Shown: in pieces, positions 22,566 to 32,039 of the stretch
Position numbering within the stretch: position 1 is the stretch's first letter
Layout: each line of letters opens with the position of its first letter
Assembly (NCBI RefSeq): GCF_027483985.1
Contig: NZ_JAIXTJ010000042.1
Span: forward strand, 124,001 to 188,000
From: Flavobacterium sp.
GTDB lineage: Bacteria > Bacteroidota > Bacteroidia > Flavobacteriales > Flavobacteriaceae
Length of the DNA stretch: 64,000 nt
Reading direction: 5' to 3'
Translations under genes and position numbers: made by a program
The notes under the pieces: generated by a model
The model's database searches: none
Seen by the model: the letters and a program-made list of their open reading frames with translations, nothing else
Told to the model about the DNA's origin: nothing

Positions 22566-25500
22566 ATGTCAAAAAATTACATTACTAAAACCCTATCTGT
22601 TCTAGTACTTTTTGCTGCTTCCTTCTCTTGGGGACAAACAATCGTGCACTACTGGAACTTCAACAACAACGCTTCGGTTGCTGCAATTACTGCGCCAACT
22701 CAAACACTTGGTGGCGCTACTTTAAACGCCATTCCTGGCGGAAGTAGTACTATTAACTTTGCTAGCGGAACAGGTCAGAATTTTAATATTCTTAACCTGA
22801 ATGCGCAAAACGGCGATGCCTCTGGAACCCATTTACGTTTTGATAATCCCATTGGTGGAGCTTTAGAATTTGCACTTCCAACTTCAGGCTTTGAAAACAT
22901 TATCGTCAAATTTGCCACCCGCCGATCCAACAATGGTGCTGGTTCTCAAACTTGGTCCTATTCTATCGACGGATCAACTTACACTACATTTACAACTGTA
23001 CTTCCTAATAACGGCGATCCAGCTTTAGTAACTTTAGATTTTTCAACAACTGCTGGAGTGAACAACAATCCAAATTTTAAATTAAAAGTAGAATTCACGC
23101 AAGGTTCAGGTGGCATTGAAGGCAACAACCGATTTGATAATTTTACTGCGCAAGGAACAGCATTTGGCGGTGGTGATACTGTTGCTCCAGTGGCTACATT
23201 TACCCCAGCAAATGCCGCTACCAATGTTTCGGTTGCAATAAATCCAACCATCGCTTTCAATGAAGCAATCCGATTAATCGATAACTCAGCTATTACAAAT
23301 ACTAATGTTGATGCCGTGGTAGAATTACGTTTGAACAACGCTTCTGGAACCATTGTACCATTTGACGCAACCATTTCTGGAAATACCATTACAATAATTC
23401 CAAACGCAACTTTAGCTATTAATCAAACATATTATGTGGCTTTATTACCAAATGTTATAGAAGATGCAAGCAACAATGCGATTGCTACCACAACAACAGC
23501 AAGTTTTACAACTGGAAATCCAACGGCGAGTTTGGCATCTAATTTTGTTACCGTTAATGAAGGTGCTGGAACACTTTCATTCACAATCAATTTAACCAAT
23601 CCTACAACTAGTTCAGTAAATTTAGTGGTGAAAAATGCTCCTTTCAGTACGGCAAATGCAAGCGATTTTACATTGGCTACGCAAACACTAAACTTCACTG
23701 CTGCAAGTGCTTTAACACAAACCATCACCATTCCTATTATTGATGATGCAACGGCCGAACAACAAGCAGAATATTTCGTACTAAGCCTTGAAAATCCTGT
23801 TGGTTTATCAATTACAGGAACGACAACGGCTACGATTTATATTATCGATAACGATAATGTAGCGCCAACTCCGAACAATCAAATCGAACTAAATTATATC
23901 GGAAGTTTTGACCCTTCAGGAACCAACACCAGTACTTGCGAAATTGTAGTACACGATCCAGCGTCGCAACGTTTATTTACTACAAGCGCAGTGGCAGGAT
24001 TTTTAGACATCATTAATTTCGCTAATCCAACTACTCCAATCGTTATCAATTCTGTTGATATGAATCCTTATGGTGGTGTAACTTCTGTAGCAGTTAAAAA
24101 CGGAATCGTAGCAGTTGCTTCCCCAAATACCGACGAAACCTTAAACGGATCAGTAGTGTTTTTCGACACTAACGGAACGTTTCTAAATCAAGTTACTGTG
24201 GGTGCATTACCTGATATGATTACGTTTTCTCCAGACGGAACAAAAGTGATGACCGCCAACGAAGGACAACCAAATGCCAATTATTCTATCGATCCAGAAG
24301 GTTCAGTAAGTGTGATTAATATTGCCGGCGGCATTGCTTCGCTGACACAAGCTAATGTAACTACGTTATTATTCACTGACTACAACACACAAGAAGCAAC
24401 TTTAATCGCTTCTGGAGTTCGTAAATTGAAAGCTACAAGCACGATGTCACAAGATTTTGAACCAGAATACATCACCATAAGTGCCGATTCTCAAAAAGCG
24501 TGGGTAACCTTGCAAGAAAACAATGCTATTGCCGAAATCAATTTGGCAACCACAACCATTGCAGACATTTGGGCATTAGGAACCAAAGACGTGAGCCTAC
24601 CAGGAAACGGAATGGATATTTCAGACAATAACGGACAAGTATTGATTGCCAACTGGCCAATTCAAGCCTTTTACATTCCTGATGCTATAGCAAATTATAA
24701 CGTTGCCGGAACCAATTATATCGTAACAGCCAATGAAGGTGACGAAAAAGAATACACAGGTTTTACCGAAAGAACTACAGTTGGAGCAACTACTTACAAC
24801 CTAGATGCTACCAATTTCCCAAATGCTAGCGTTTTAAAACAGTCTTACAATATGGGACGTTTTAGAGTAACCAACTTAAACGGAAACACCGATGCCGATG
24901 CCGAATTTGAAACCATCAATGCAGTAGGAACGCGTTCGTTTTCTATCTTCAATACTACCACAAAACAAATTGTTTTTGATAGTGGCGATGCTTTCGAAAG
25001 ATTTACAGCGGCCAATTATCCAACCATTTTCAATGCCGATCACGAAAGCAACACGCCCAAAGGAAGAAGTCGTGCCAAAGGTCCTGAGCCAGAAGGCGTA
25101 ACCGTAGCACAAATCGGAACCGAAACTTTTGCTTTCATTTCCTTAGAACGTGTGGGCGGCGTTATGGTGTACAACATTACCAACCCAAACAATGCCGTAT
25201 TTGTAGATTACAAAAACAGTCGAAGCACCTCAGCATTCGCAGGCGATCACGGACCAGAAGGCATCACTTATGTTACTGCTGCCAACAGCCCAACAGGAAC
25301 TCCTTACGTTTTAGTAGCCAACGAAATTAGTGGAACAATAACCATCTTTGAAGTAGACACTAACAGCTTAGCCAACAACGAGTTTACCAACAACACCAAA
25401 ACATTTAACTTGTTCCCAAACCCAGCCAACGCTGACGGAATAGTTTACTTTAACCGCACAGCCGACATCGAACTATATGACCTTTCAGGAAAACTATTGT

Positions 25501-25604
25501 TCGCTCAAAAAGACGCACAAACCCTAAACACCAAAACCTTGTCAACCGGAATTTACCTAGTAAAAACCAGCGAAGGCATCGTTAAAAAAGTAGTAGTAAA
25601 ATAA
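22566..25604 (+). CDS. Large secreted protein: Ig-like (Big_5) and Calx-beta domains, choice-of-anchor-I-like beta-propeller, T9SS sorting domain
   Basis: Signal peptide; AATNVSVAINPTIAFNEAI; FVTVNEGAGTLSFTINL; propeller-like repeats; C-terminal FNLFPNPANADGIVYFN...LSTGIYLVKTSEGIVKKVVVK. Confidence 0.85.
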   Translation: MSKNYITKTLSVLVLFAASFSWGQTIVHYWNFNNNASVAAITAPTQTLGGATLNAIPGGSSTINFASGTGQNFNILNLNAQNGDASGTHLRFDNPIGGALEFALPTSGFENIIVKFATRRSNNGAGSQTWSYSIDGSTYTTFTTVLPNNGDPALVTLDFSTTAGVNNNPNFKLKVEFTQGSGGIEGNNRFDNFTAQGTAFGGGDTVAPVATFTPANAATNVSVAINPTIAFNEAIRLIDNSAITNTNVDAVVELRLNNASGTIVPFDATISGNTITIIPNATLAINQTYYVALLPNVIEDASNNAIATTTTASFTTGNPTASLASNFVTVNEGAGTLSFTINLTNPTTSSVNLVVKNAPFSTANASDFTLATQTLNFTAASALTQTITIPIIDDATAEQQAEYFVLSLENPVGLSITGTTTATIYIIDNDNVAPTPNNQIELNYIGSFDPSGTNTSTCEIVVHDPASQRLFTTSAVAGFLDIINFANPTTPIVINSVDMNPYGGVTSVAVKNGIVAVASPNTDETLNGSVVFFDTNGTFLNQVTVGALPDMITFSPDGTKVMTANEGQPNANYSIDPEGSVSVINIAGGIASLTQANVTTLLFTDYNTQEATLIASGVRKLKATSTMSQDFEPEYITISADSQKAWVTLQENNAIAEINLATTTIADIWALGTKDVSLPGNGMDISDNNGQVLIANWPIQAFYIPDAIANYNVAGTNYIVTANEGDEKEYTGFTERTTVGATTYNLDATNFPNASVLKQSYNMGRFRVTNLNGNTDADAEFETINAVGTRSFSIFNTTTKQIVFDSGDAFERFTAANYPTIFNADHESNTPKGRSRAKGPEPEGVTVAQIGTETFAFISLERVGGVMVYNITNPNNAVFVDYKNSRSTSAFAGDHGPEGITYVTAANSPTGTPYVLVANEISGTITIFEVDTNSLANNEFTNNTKTFNLFPNPANADGIVYFNRTADIELYDLSGKLLFAQKDAQTLNTKTLSTGIYLVKTSEGIVKKVVVK

Positions 25605-25628
25605 GTAGTAGTTTTTTTTAGTTGATAA

Positions 25629-25657
25629 GACCTCTGACGAAAGTTGGAGGTTTTTTT
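25629..25657 (+). terminator. Probable intrinsic terminator after 22566-25604
   Basis: ACCTC...GAGGT stem followed by TTTTTTT. Confidence 0.5.
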
Positions 25658-25706
25658 GTTGATTTTATTAAAAATATTCCATTATGGAATACCGAATGTT
25701 AATTAC

Positions 25707-25729
25707 GAATATTGCATATTGGAATATTC
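25707..25729. promoter_or_regulatory. Perfect inverted repeat, candidate operator for the downstream XRE regulator
   Basis: GAATATT-N9-AATATTC, 14 bp 5' of the ATG at 25743. Confidence 0.45.
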
Positions 25730-25742
25730 AAGCCTTTTTTGT

Positions 25743-25967
25743 ATGCAAGATAAAAAAATCAATCAATACATATCTCATCAATTGGTGAAGGCTCGTGAAG
25801 AGCTCAATTTAACTCAAAAGAATGTTCAGGAAAAAGGAATAATTAAACAAAGTAATCTTTCCAAAATAGAGAATGGAGTGCAGAATATTAGTGCATCAAA
25901 ACTTTTTATTCTAGCAAATTTTTATAAAAAACCAATATCATTTTTCTTTCATAATGAAAACCAATAA
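25743..25967 (+). CDS. XRE-family HTH regulator (candidate controller protein)
   Basis: KAREELNLTQKNVQEKGIIKQSNLSKIENGVQNISASKLFILANFYKKPISFFF; internal Met used as start. Confidence 0.85.
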   Translation: MQDKKINQYISHQLVKAREELNLTQKNVQEKGIIKQSNLSKIENGVQNISASKLFILANFYKKPISFFFHNENQ

Positions 25968-27033
25968 GAAATATAAAGCAATTGACATTTTCAGTGGAGC
26001 TGGCGGAATGAGTATTGGCGCTGCTATGGCAGGAATAAAAGTTGTTGCTGCTGTTGAATATGATAAACACGCTGCTGCAACTTTCAAAGTTAATCATCCT
26101 AATGTAGAAATTTTTCCGACAGATATTAGAGAAGTAACCTTATCAGATAAATATAAAAACCCATTTGTTTTATTTGGCGGCCCACCTTGTCAAGGTTTTT
26201 CAACTTCTAATACCAAAACAAGAAATTCTGAAAACTCAAATAATTCACTTTTCTGGGAATATATTAGACAAGTTAAAGAACTTTCTCCTGATTGGTTTGT
26301 TTTTGAAAATGTTGAAGGTATTAAGTCATTTGATGGAGGAACAGTAATTGATCGACTTGAAGAAGAGTTTAAAAAATTAGGTTATAAGACTAGTTGGAAA
26401 GTACTAACTGCTTCTGATTATGGTGTTCCACAAAATAGGAACAGATTTTTTATGATTGGAAATAAGCTAAATATTGATTTTGTATTTCCTGACAAAAAAA
26501 AACAAATTGTAACTGTTAAAGATGCACTTGAAGATTTACCTAATCTAAAAAATGGAGATTTGTTTGATGAATTAGAGTATAAACAAGCCTCAGTTAGTCC
26601 TTATGCAAAGTTAATGCGTGGAAAAGTAGAAAAAGCATCTCAAAATTATGTCTCAAAAAATAAAGAATATGTAGTTGAAAGATACAAACACATTAAGCCC
26701 GGTCAAAATTGGAAAGCAATTCCAGAGGAGTTAATGAAAAACTACACTGACACAAAAAATTGTCACAGTGGAATTTACAAAAGACTTGATCCCAATAGTC
26801 CATCAGTTGTTATTGCCAATTACAGAAAAAACATGTTGATTCATCCGTTTGAAAACAGAGGTCTTTCAGTAAGAGAGGCGGCTAGAATACAAAGTTTTCC
26901 TGATAATTTTATATTTAGAGGAAATCTATCTTTTCAACAACAACAAATTGGAAATGCTGTTCCGCCTTTATTAGCAAAAGCTATTTTTAAGCAAATAATT
27001 AAATTAACCCCTAATGGCAAAAACAAAAAATGA
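25954..27033 (+). CDS. DNA (cytosine-5) methyltransferase
   Basis: DIFSGAGGMS, GGPPCQGFS, ENVEG, QNRNR, IGNAVPP motifs; overlaps regulator. Confidence 0.97.
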   Translation: MKTNKKYKAIDIFSGAGGMSIGAAMAGIKVVAAVEYDKHAAATFKVNHPNVEIFPTDIREVTLSDKYKNPFVLFGGPPCQGFSTSNTKTRNSENSNNSLFWEYIRQVKELSPDWFVFENVEGIKSFDGGTVIDRLEEEFKKLGYKTSWKVLTASDYGVPQNRNRFFMIGNKLNIDFVFPDKKKQIVTVKDALEDLPNLKNGDLFDELEYKQASVSPYAKLMRGKVEKASQNYVSKNKEYVVERYKHIKPGQNWKAIPEELMKNYTDTKNCHSGIYKRLDPNSPSVVIANYRKNMLIHPFENRGLSVREAARIQSFPDNFIFRGNLSFQQQQIGNAVPPLLAKAIFKQIIKLTPNGKNKK

Positions 27034-29140
27034 GGAAAACTTTTTAAAGTTTAACTTTGACGTAAGTGCTTTTAGACTTTTAGGAAGAGAATTAATAACT
27101 GATAGAATAACTGCATTATTTGAGTTAGTAAAAAATTCTTATGACTCTAATGCTAATGATGTAACGATAGAATTTATAAAAATAAATCCTATTAATGATG
27201 AAACTAAAATTATAATCCGTGATGATGGTTTTGGGATGGATTATAGTGACATCAAAAATAGATGGATGGTAATTGGAACAAGCAGTAAACGTAGAGAAAG
27301 GAAAACACCTGAGCCCTATAACAGAATTGTATCTGGGAAAAAAGGGATTGGAAGGTTTGCTGTTGATAAACTTGGTGCTAAATTAATTTTAAAAACTAAG
27401 AAAAAAGGATCTAATCAATTGTTTTGTTTAGAAACAGATTGGATTAATTATTCAAAAATTGAAAACAACCAAATGTCTCTAAATTTTGGAGATTCTAAAG
27501 ATTTTTTTACTGATATTAAAAACAGATACTGGCTAGAAAATGCCGATACTGAATTACATGGAACTACTCTTGAAATATCAGGAATTGAAGAAGAATGGTC
27601 TGAAAAAGATATTGACCGTGCATACAAAGAACTATCAAAACTTGTTTCTCCTAATAATGATAGTAAACTATACCCATTTCATATAAATATTAAATCAGAA
27701 TATGAAAAGTATAAGAATGTTTCTATAAAGCCTCAAATAATTGATTTTGCAACTTTAAAATTTGAATTAGCATATAATTTAGAAGAACAAACGCAAGAAA
27801 TTTTACAGTTTAAAAGCAATCAATTAAATATAATTAATGTACCTATTAGAGATTGTGGACCTTTAAAAAGCACAATTTATTATTTTGACCAAGCTGCAAA
27901 GAATAAATATAAAAAACATTTTAACACTGAAATTGATGGTATAAAAATATATAGAGATGGTCTTATAACAACTCCATTTGCTGAGTATGTCGAAACACAA
28001 AATGAACAAAAAGACATTTTAGGTCTTGACAAAAGAAGATGGTCTGCTTTTTTTGATAAAATAGGAACTAGAGACCTTCTTGGATACATTGAGATAACAG
28101 ACAAATTAAATCCTTTTATTATTGAGTCTACAAATAGACAAGGTTTTGTTGATAATAAAGAATTTTATCAGGTCAAGAAATTTGTAATAGAACAAATTCA
28201 ACAAATTGAAAATTATTTAAAAAACCAAAAGACTTCATCAAGAGAAACTACTAAATCTGGGTTAAGCGGAGCTAGTGACAACATTAAAGATTTAAAAAGC
28301 GATATTTCAAGAATTAAAGACACTTCAAGTCCTGAGGTTAAAGAAGTTTTAACAAATATTGAGAAAAACCTTTCTAAATTACAAGGAACTGTAAATAAAA
28401 GCATAAATGATTTTAATAAATCAGAAGAAGAGAAAAAACAAATTGAAAATCTTTTATTTAGTTTGGTTTCATTACAGACATTCGCCGCGATGTTTTCCCA
28501 TATGACAAAACATACAATTGGGCATATAATAACCAGTGCTGAATATTTCAGTAATAATTTTCCAAACCCAAAGCTAGAAGATAGATTTTTAAAAATTTCT
28601 AGAAAGATTTATTCTGAAATGATAAAATTAAGAACTGGAGTTGATTTTATGCTTAAATACGCAAAAACAGATAGTAATTTTGAAGAAATAAGTATAAAAG
28701 AATTAATAACCAATCTTTTCAATAACATTTATGAAGAAATTTTATTAAAAGAAAAAATACAGACTGAAATAATTTTAGATAAAGATTTAATTTTGAATTA
28801 TAACAGAAAAGCAATTGAAGATATTTTAGATAATTTAATTTCAAACTCTATTAAAGCGCTTAAAAAACAATCTATTAAAAAAATCAAGTGTAGTGGAATT
28901 GTAAACAAGACTGATTTTACTTTAATTTTCTCTGACAATGGTTCAGGTATAGATGAGCAAGATAAATTTAGAATTTTCGACATCTTTTTTACTACAACTG
29001 CAGAAGATGGAGGAGCTGGAATGGGGCTTTATATGGCAAAAACTAGAATTGAAGCAATGGGTGGAGAAATTGAAGTTATAGAAAATGAGTTTAAACCAAC
29101 CGGTGCAACTTTTAAAATTACATTACCTTTTAAAAAATAG
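27014..29140 (+). CDS. Double-GHKL protein: N-terminal Hsp90/MORC-like ATPase and C-terminal histidine-kinase-like ATPase
   Basis: N: ALFELVKNSYDSNANDV, IIRDDGFGM, SGKKGIGRFAVDKLG. C: FSHMTKHTIGHI (H-box-like), ILDNLISNSIKAL, FSDNGSGI, GGAGMGLYMAKTRIEAMGG. Confidence 0.9.
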   Translation: MAKTKNEENFLKFNFDVSAFRLLGRELITDRITALFELVKNSYDSNANDVTIEFIKINPINDETKIIIRDDGFGMDYSDIKNRWMVIGTSSKRRERKTPEPYNRIVSGKKGIGRFAVDKLGAKLILKTKKKGSNQLFCLETDWINYSKIENNQMSLNFGDSKDFFTDIKNRYWLENADTELHGTTLEISGIEEEWSEKDIDRAYKELSKLVSPNNDSKLYPFHINIKSEYEKYKNVSIKPQIIDFATLKFELAYNLEEQTQEILQFKSNQLNIINVPIRDCGPLKSTIYYFDQAAKNKYKKHFNTEIDGIKIYRDGLITTPFAEYVETQNEQKDILGLDKRRWSAFFDKIGTRDLLGYIEITDKLNPFIIESTNRQGFVDNKEFYQVKKFVIEQIQQIENYLKNQKTSSRETTKSGLSGASDNIKDLKSDISRIKDTSSPEVKEVLTNIEKNLSKLQGTVNKSINDFNKSEEEKKQIENLLFSLVSLQTFAAMFSHMTKHTIGHIITSAEYFSNNFPNPKLEDRFLKISRKIYSEMIKLRTGVDFMLKYAKTDSNFEEISIKELITNLFNNIYEEILLKEKIQTEIILDKDLILNYNRKAIEDILDNLISNSIKALKKQSIKKIKCSGIVNKTDFTLIFSDNGSGIDEQDKFRIFDIFFTTTAEDGGAGMGLYMAKTRIEAMGGEIEVIENEFKPTGATFKITLPFKK

Positions 29141-29145
29141 GAATT

Positions 29146-29748
29146 ATGGAAGTAACATTTGTCGTTATTGATGATAACATTTCAATTAAAGAACATTCTT
29201 TACTCTATACCTTAGAAGACAAAGGTTTTAATGTTTTGTTTTTTTTGAAACCTGAAGAAGGTTTGGACTTTATAACAAATCATTTAGATCTCAATATGGT
29301 AGTTCTTTTAGACATTCAATTTTCTGCAACAGATAAAGAAGATGGTCATTCAATATTAAAAAAAATAAATGAAAAATCGGAATTAATTCCAGTAATCCTA
29401 TGGAGTGGTATAAACGAAGCAGAGGAAACATTTAGCGATTTTATTAATAATAAAGCTTTTGGATTTATTAGTAAAGACGCTAATATTCAAGAATCTTTAA
29501 TTCCTATCGATAAGGCATTACATTTTCTAAAAACCAATCTAGACAATACAATTGAAGACTGGATAATCCAAAAAAATGAAGATAAAGATATACCAATTTT
29601 TATATCTTCTGATGGCAATTCTTTCTCACTAAATGAAATTTTACACGAAATAAGAACCCAAAGCGAAATAGGAAAATCATTTTCAAGAAGATTAAATGAA
29701 CTTACAATTGATTTATTATTAAGAAAAAAAGAGAATTTAAATGGCTAA
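29146..29748 (+). CDS. Receiver-domain protein with short uncharacterised C-terminus
   Basis: Acidic pair D9/D10, phospho-acceptor D56 (VVLLDI), S87 (ILWSG), K110 (ISK). Confidence 0.85.
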   Translation: MEVTFVVIDDNISIKEHSLLYTLEDKGFNVLFFLKPEEGLDFITNHLDLNMVVLLDIQFSATDKEDGHSILKKINEKSELIPVILWSGINEAEETFSDFINNKAFGFISKDANIQESLIPIDKALHFLKTNLDNTIEDWIIQKNEDKDIPIFISSDGNSFSLNEILHEIRTQSEIGKSFSRRLNELTIDLLLRKKENLNG

Positions 29749-30352
29749 TACAATAATTGTAGTTGACGAAGCTGATTCAAAACTTGGTCATTTTTTTCAA
29801 ATATGTATTGAAGATTTGAACATGTTTTTTAATGATATAAATATACATCCAACACTATTAAATAGTGTAAAGCTTAACGACCTATCTGTTCAATTAACTA
29901 CAGAACCATTTGAATCGTTTGTTTTTGGAGCTTACTCTCATGGAAATAAAAATTGTTTAATTAAATCTAACACATCCTATGTGTCTACAACAATAAATAA
30001 TACATGCTTCAATAATTCTTTTTTTTATACATTTTCTTGTAGTTCAGGATATGAATTAGGAAATAACTTAATTGAAAATGGTTGTCTATGTTTTATAGGA
30101 TATAATAAAATAATTTCCATATGGAATACTCATATTAAGCCTTTTGTTATTTGTGCTAATCATGGGCTAAAACTATTTTATCATGGTTTAAGTACTTTTC
30201 AAATAGTAACCGAAATGAAAAAGCAATATAATCAAGAGATTGATGATCTTTACACTAAAGATTTTATGATTGCTTCAATTTTAAGAGAAAATAGAGATGC
30301 ATTAGTAAAACATGGTAATGATATCAACATAATAAATTTGACAAATGCGTAA
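29741..30352 (+). CDS. Putative caspase/CHAT-like cysteine peptidase
   Basis: H67 in FVFGAYSHGN and C100 in FFYTFSCSSGYELGNNL resemble the His-Cys dyad of clan CD; C-terminal LKLFYHGLSTFQIVTEMKKQY. Confidence 0.65.
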   Translation: MANTIIVVDEADSKLGHFFQICIEDLNMFFNDINIHPTLLNSVKLNDLSVQLTTEPFESFVFGAYSHGNKNCLIKSNTSYVSTTINNTCFNNSFFYTFSCSSGYELGNNLIENGCLCFIGYNKIISIWNTHIKPFVICANHGLKLFYHGLSTFQIVTEMKKQYNQEIDDLYTKDFMIASILRENRDALVKHGNDINIINLTNA

Positions 30353-31115
30353 AAACCTTTGGACGCGCGAAGAACTTATTCTTGCTTTCAATCTCTATTT
30401 GAAACTTCCATTTGGAAAAATGCATAAACGCACACCAGAGATTATTGGATTAGCAAATTTGCTTGGTAGAACTCCAAGTTCAATTGGAATGCGTTTGGGT
30501 AATTTTGCAAGTGTTGACCCTTTTCATCAAAACCGAGGAATTGGCGGTTTAAAAGGCGGTATGAATCAAGTAAAACCTATTTGGGATGAGTTTTTCAATA
30601 ATCAAGAAGAATTAGTTTTTTTAAGTGAACAAATTTTAGCACAAAAAGAAAACACATCTATAGAAAACAAATACCAAGAGTTACTTTTTGACATCAAAGA
30701 TTTAAAAGGAGAAATGGTTACTCGTGAAGTAAAAACAAGGGTAAATCAATCAGTATTTAGAGAAATGGTTCTAGCAAATTACAATACAAAATGCGCCATA
30801 ACTGGTATTGATATCCCTAAACTATTATTAGCAAGTCATATTGTTCCTTGGTCAAAAAACGAAAAAGAAAGATTAAACCCAGAAAACGGCATTTGCCTGT
30901 CAGCATTATACGACAAAGCTTTTGATAAAGGTTTAATCGGAATTGATTTAGATTATAAAATCCTTTTATCTAAAGATTTGAAAACTAAAAAAGATACTCC
31001 TTTTTACCAACAACATTTTGCTCCAATAGAAAATAAAAAAATAACAGAGGCTATTAGTTATTTTCCAAGAAAAGATTTTCTACAATATCATTTAGATGTC
31101 GTTTTTGAAAAATAA
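30345..31115 (+). CDS. HNH endonuclease (candidate restriction nuclease)
   Basis: CAITGIDIPKLLLASHIVPWSKNEKERLNPENGICLSALYDKAFDKGLIGID; overlaps preceding gene. Confidence 0.88.
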   Translation: MRKNLWTREELILAFNLYLKLPFGKMHKRTPEIIGLANLLGRTPSSIGMRLGNFASVDPFHQNRGIGGLKGGMNQVKPIWDEFFNNQEELVFLSEQILAQKENTSIENKYQELLFDIKDLKGEMVTREVKTRVNQSVFREMVLANYNTKCAITGIDIPKLLLASHIVPWSKNEKERLNPENGICLSALYDKAFDKGLIGIDLDYKILLSKDLKTKKDTPFYQQHFAPIENKKITEAISYFPRKDFLQYHLDVVFEK

Positions 31116-31116
31116 C

Positions 31117-31710
31117 CTAACCCCTCTTCAACCAACCAGTCACACTAAACCTTCTTTCGTTGGTAACTAAAACTTCGTGTTGCAGTTCGTCGCTTTTAAA
31201 GAAAACGGTTTTGCCTTGCATTGGTGCAATGGCTTGGTTTTTTGGTTTTTGGTGTATAAAAAGTTCGCCGCCATCTTGGGTTTGCCAATGTGGGTTCAGG
31301 TAACTCACCATCGAGAATTGCCGTTTGTTATCGTCTTCAAATTGGTCTAAATGCGGTCGGTAAAAACTCCCAACTTCATAAAGCGAGTAGTGAAACTCAT
31401 AACTTTTTATATTCGTAAAACAAGTTTCGTTAAGGTACACAATAAACAATTCAATCTTTTCTAAAAATTCCGTTTCGTGGCGGTTGTTGTGGGCTTTGTC
31501 CAGCCAATAAATCTTATCGTTTCTTATCAAATCGTCAAAAACCATAATGCCGTCATTACCTACACCAGCCGTAATTAATTGTTGGTCGTTATTCAAAGCC
31601 AGCATATTGGCTTTTAAATGATAACACAAATCGTCACTCAAAAAATGGTCAGCAATGCCCACTTTATGTTCCATATAACTAGCAATCAAGGTTTCAAAAT
31701 TCGCATCCAT
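31117..31710 (-). CDS. 2OG-Fe(II) oxygenase (prolyl 4-hydroxylase-like)
   Basis: YRPHLDQFEDDNKRQFSMVSYLNPHWQTQDGGELFIH ... HEVLVTNERRFSVTGWL. Confidence 0.88.
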   Translation of the reverse strand: MDANFETLIASYMEHKVGIADHFLSDDLCYHLKANMLALNNDQQLITAGVGNDGIMVFDDLIRNDKIYWLDKAHNNRHETEFLEKIELFIVYLNETCFTNIKSYEFHYSLYEVGSFYRPHLDQFEDDNKRQFSMVSYLNPHWQTQDGGELFIHQKPKNQAIAPMQGKTVFFKSDELQHEVLVTNERRFSVTGWLKRG

Positions 31711-31814
31711 ACCACATTCCCCACACTTGATTAGACAAGATGGTGTAAGGTAAGACTTTAAAATCCAGTAAAGCAGTTATTTAACGTTTAATACAGCAAG
31801 TAAAGTTTCACTAT

Positions 31815-31870
31815 TTTAAAAATCCGCGCCAATCCGCGTTGCAAAGCATCCGTCAAATCCGCGTTCCATA
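31815..31870. repeat. Intergenic AATCCGCG-type repeat
   Basis: AAATCCGCGCCAATCCGCGTTGCAAAGCATCCGTCAAATCCGCGTTCC. Confidence 0.5.
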
Positions 31871-31995
31871 AAAGTAACACGAATCCAAAAACCATAAAAA
31901 AGTATACTTGTATAACTATAATAGGATTTATTAATTAATCTATATAGTTATTTTAGGACGGGTCACATACTTTTTAGGTCTAATTTTGGTGTATG

Positions 31996-32039
31996 GATAA
32001 GGCATAGATAAAGCATAGATAAAGCATAGATAGTGTATG
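31996..32039. repeat. 11-bp tandem repeat, about 4 units
   Basis: GATAAGGCATA GATAAAGCATA GATAAAGCATA GATAGTGTATG. Confidence 0.8.
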
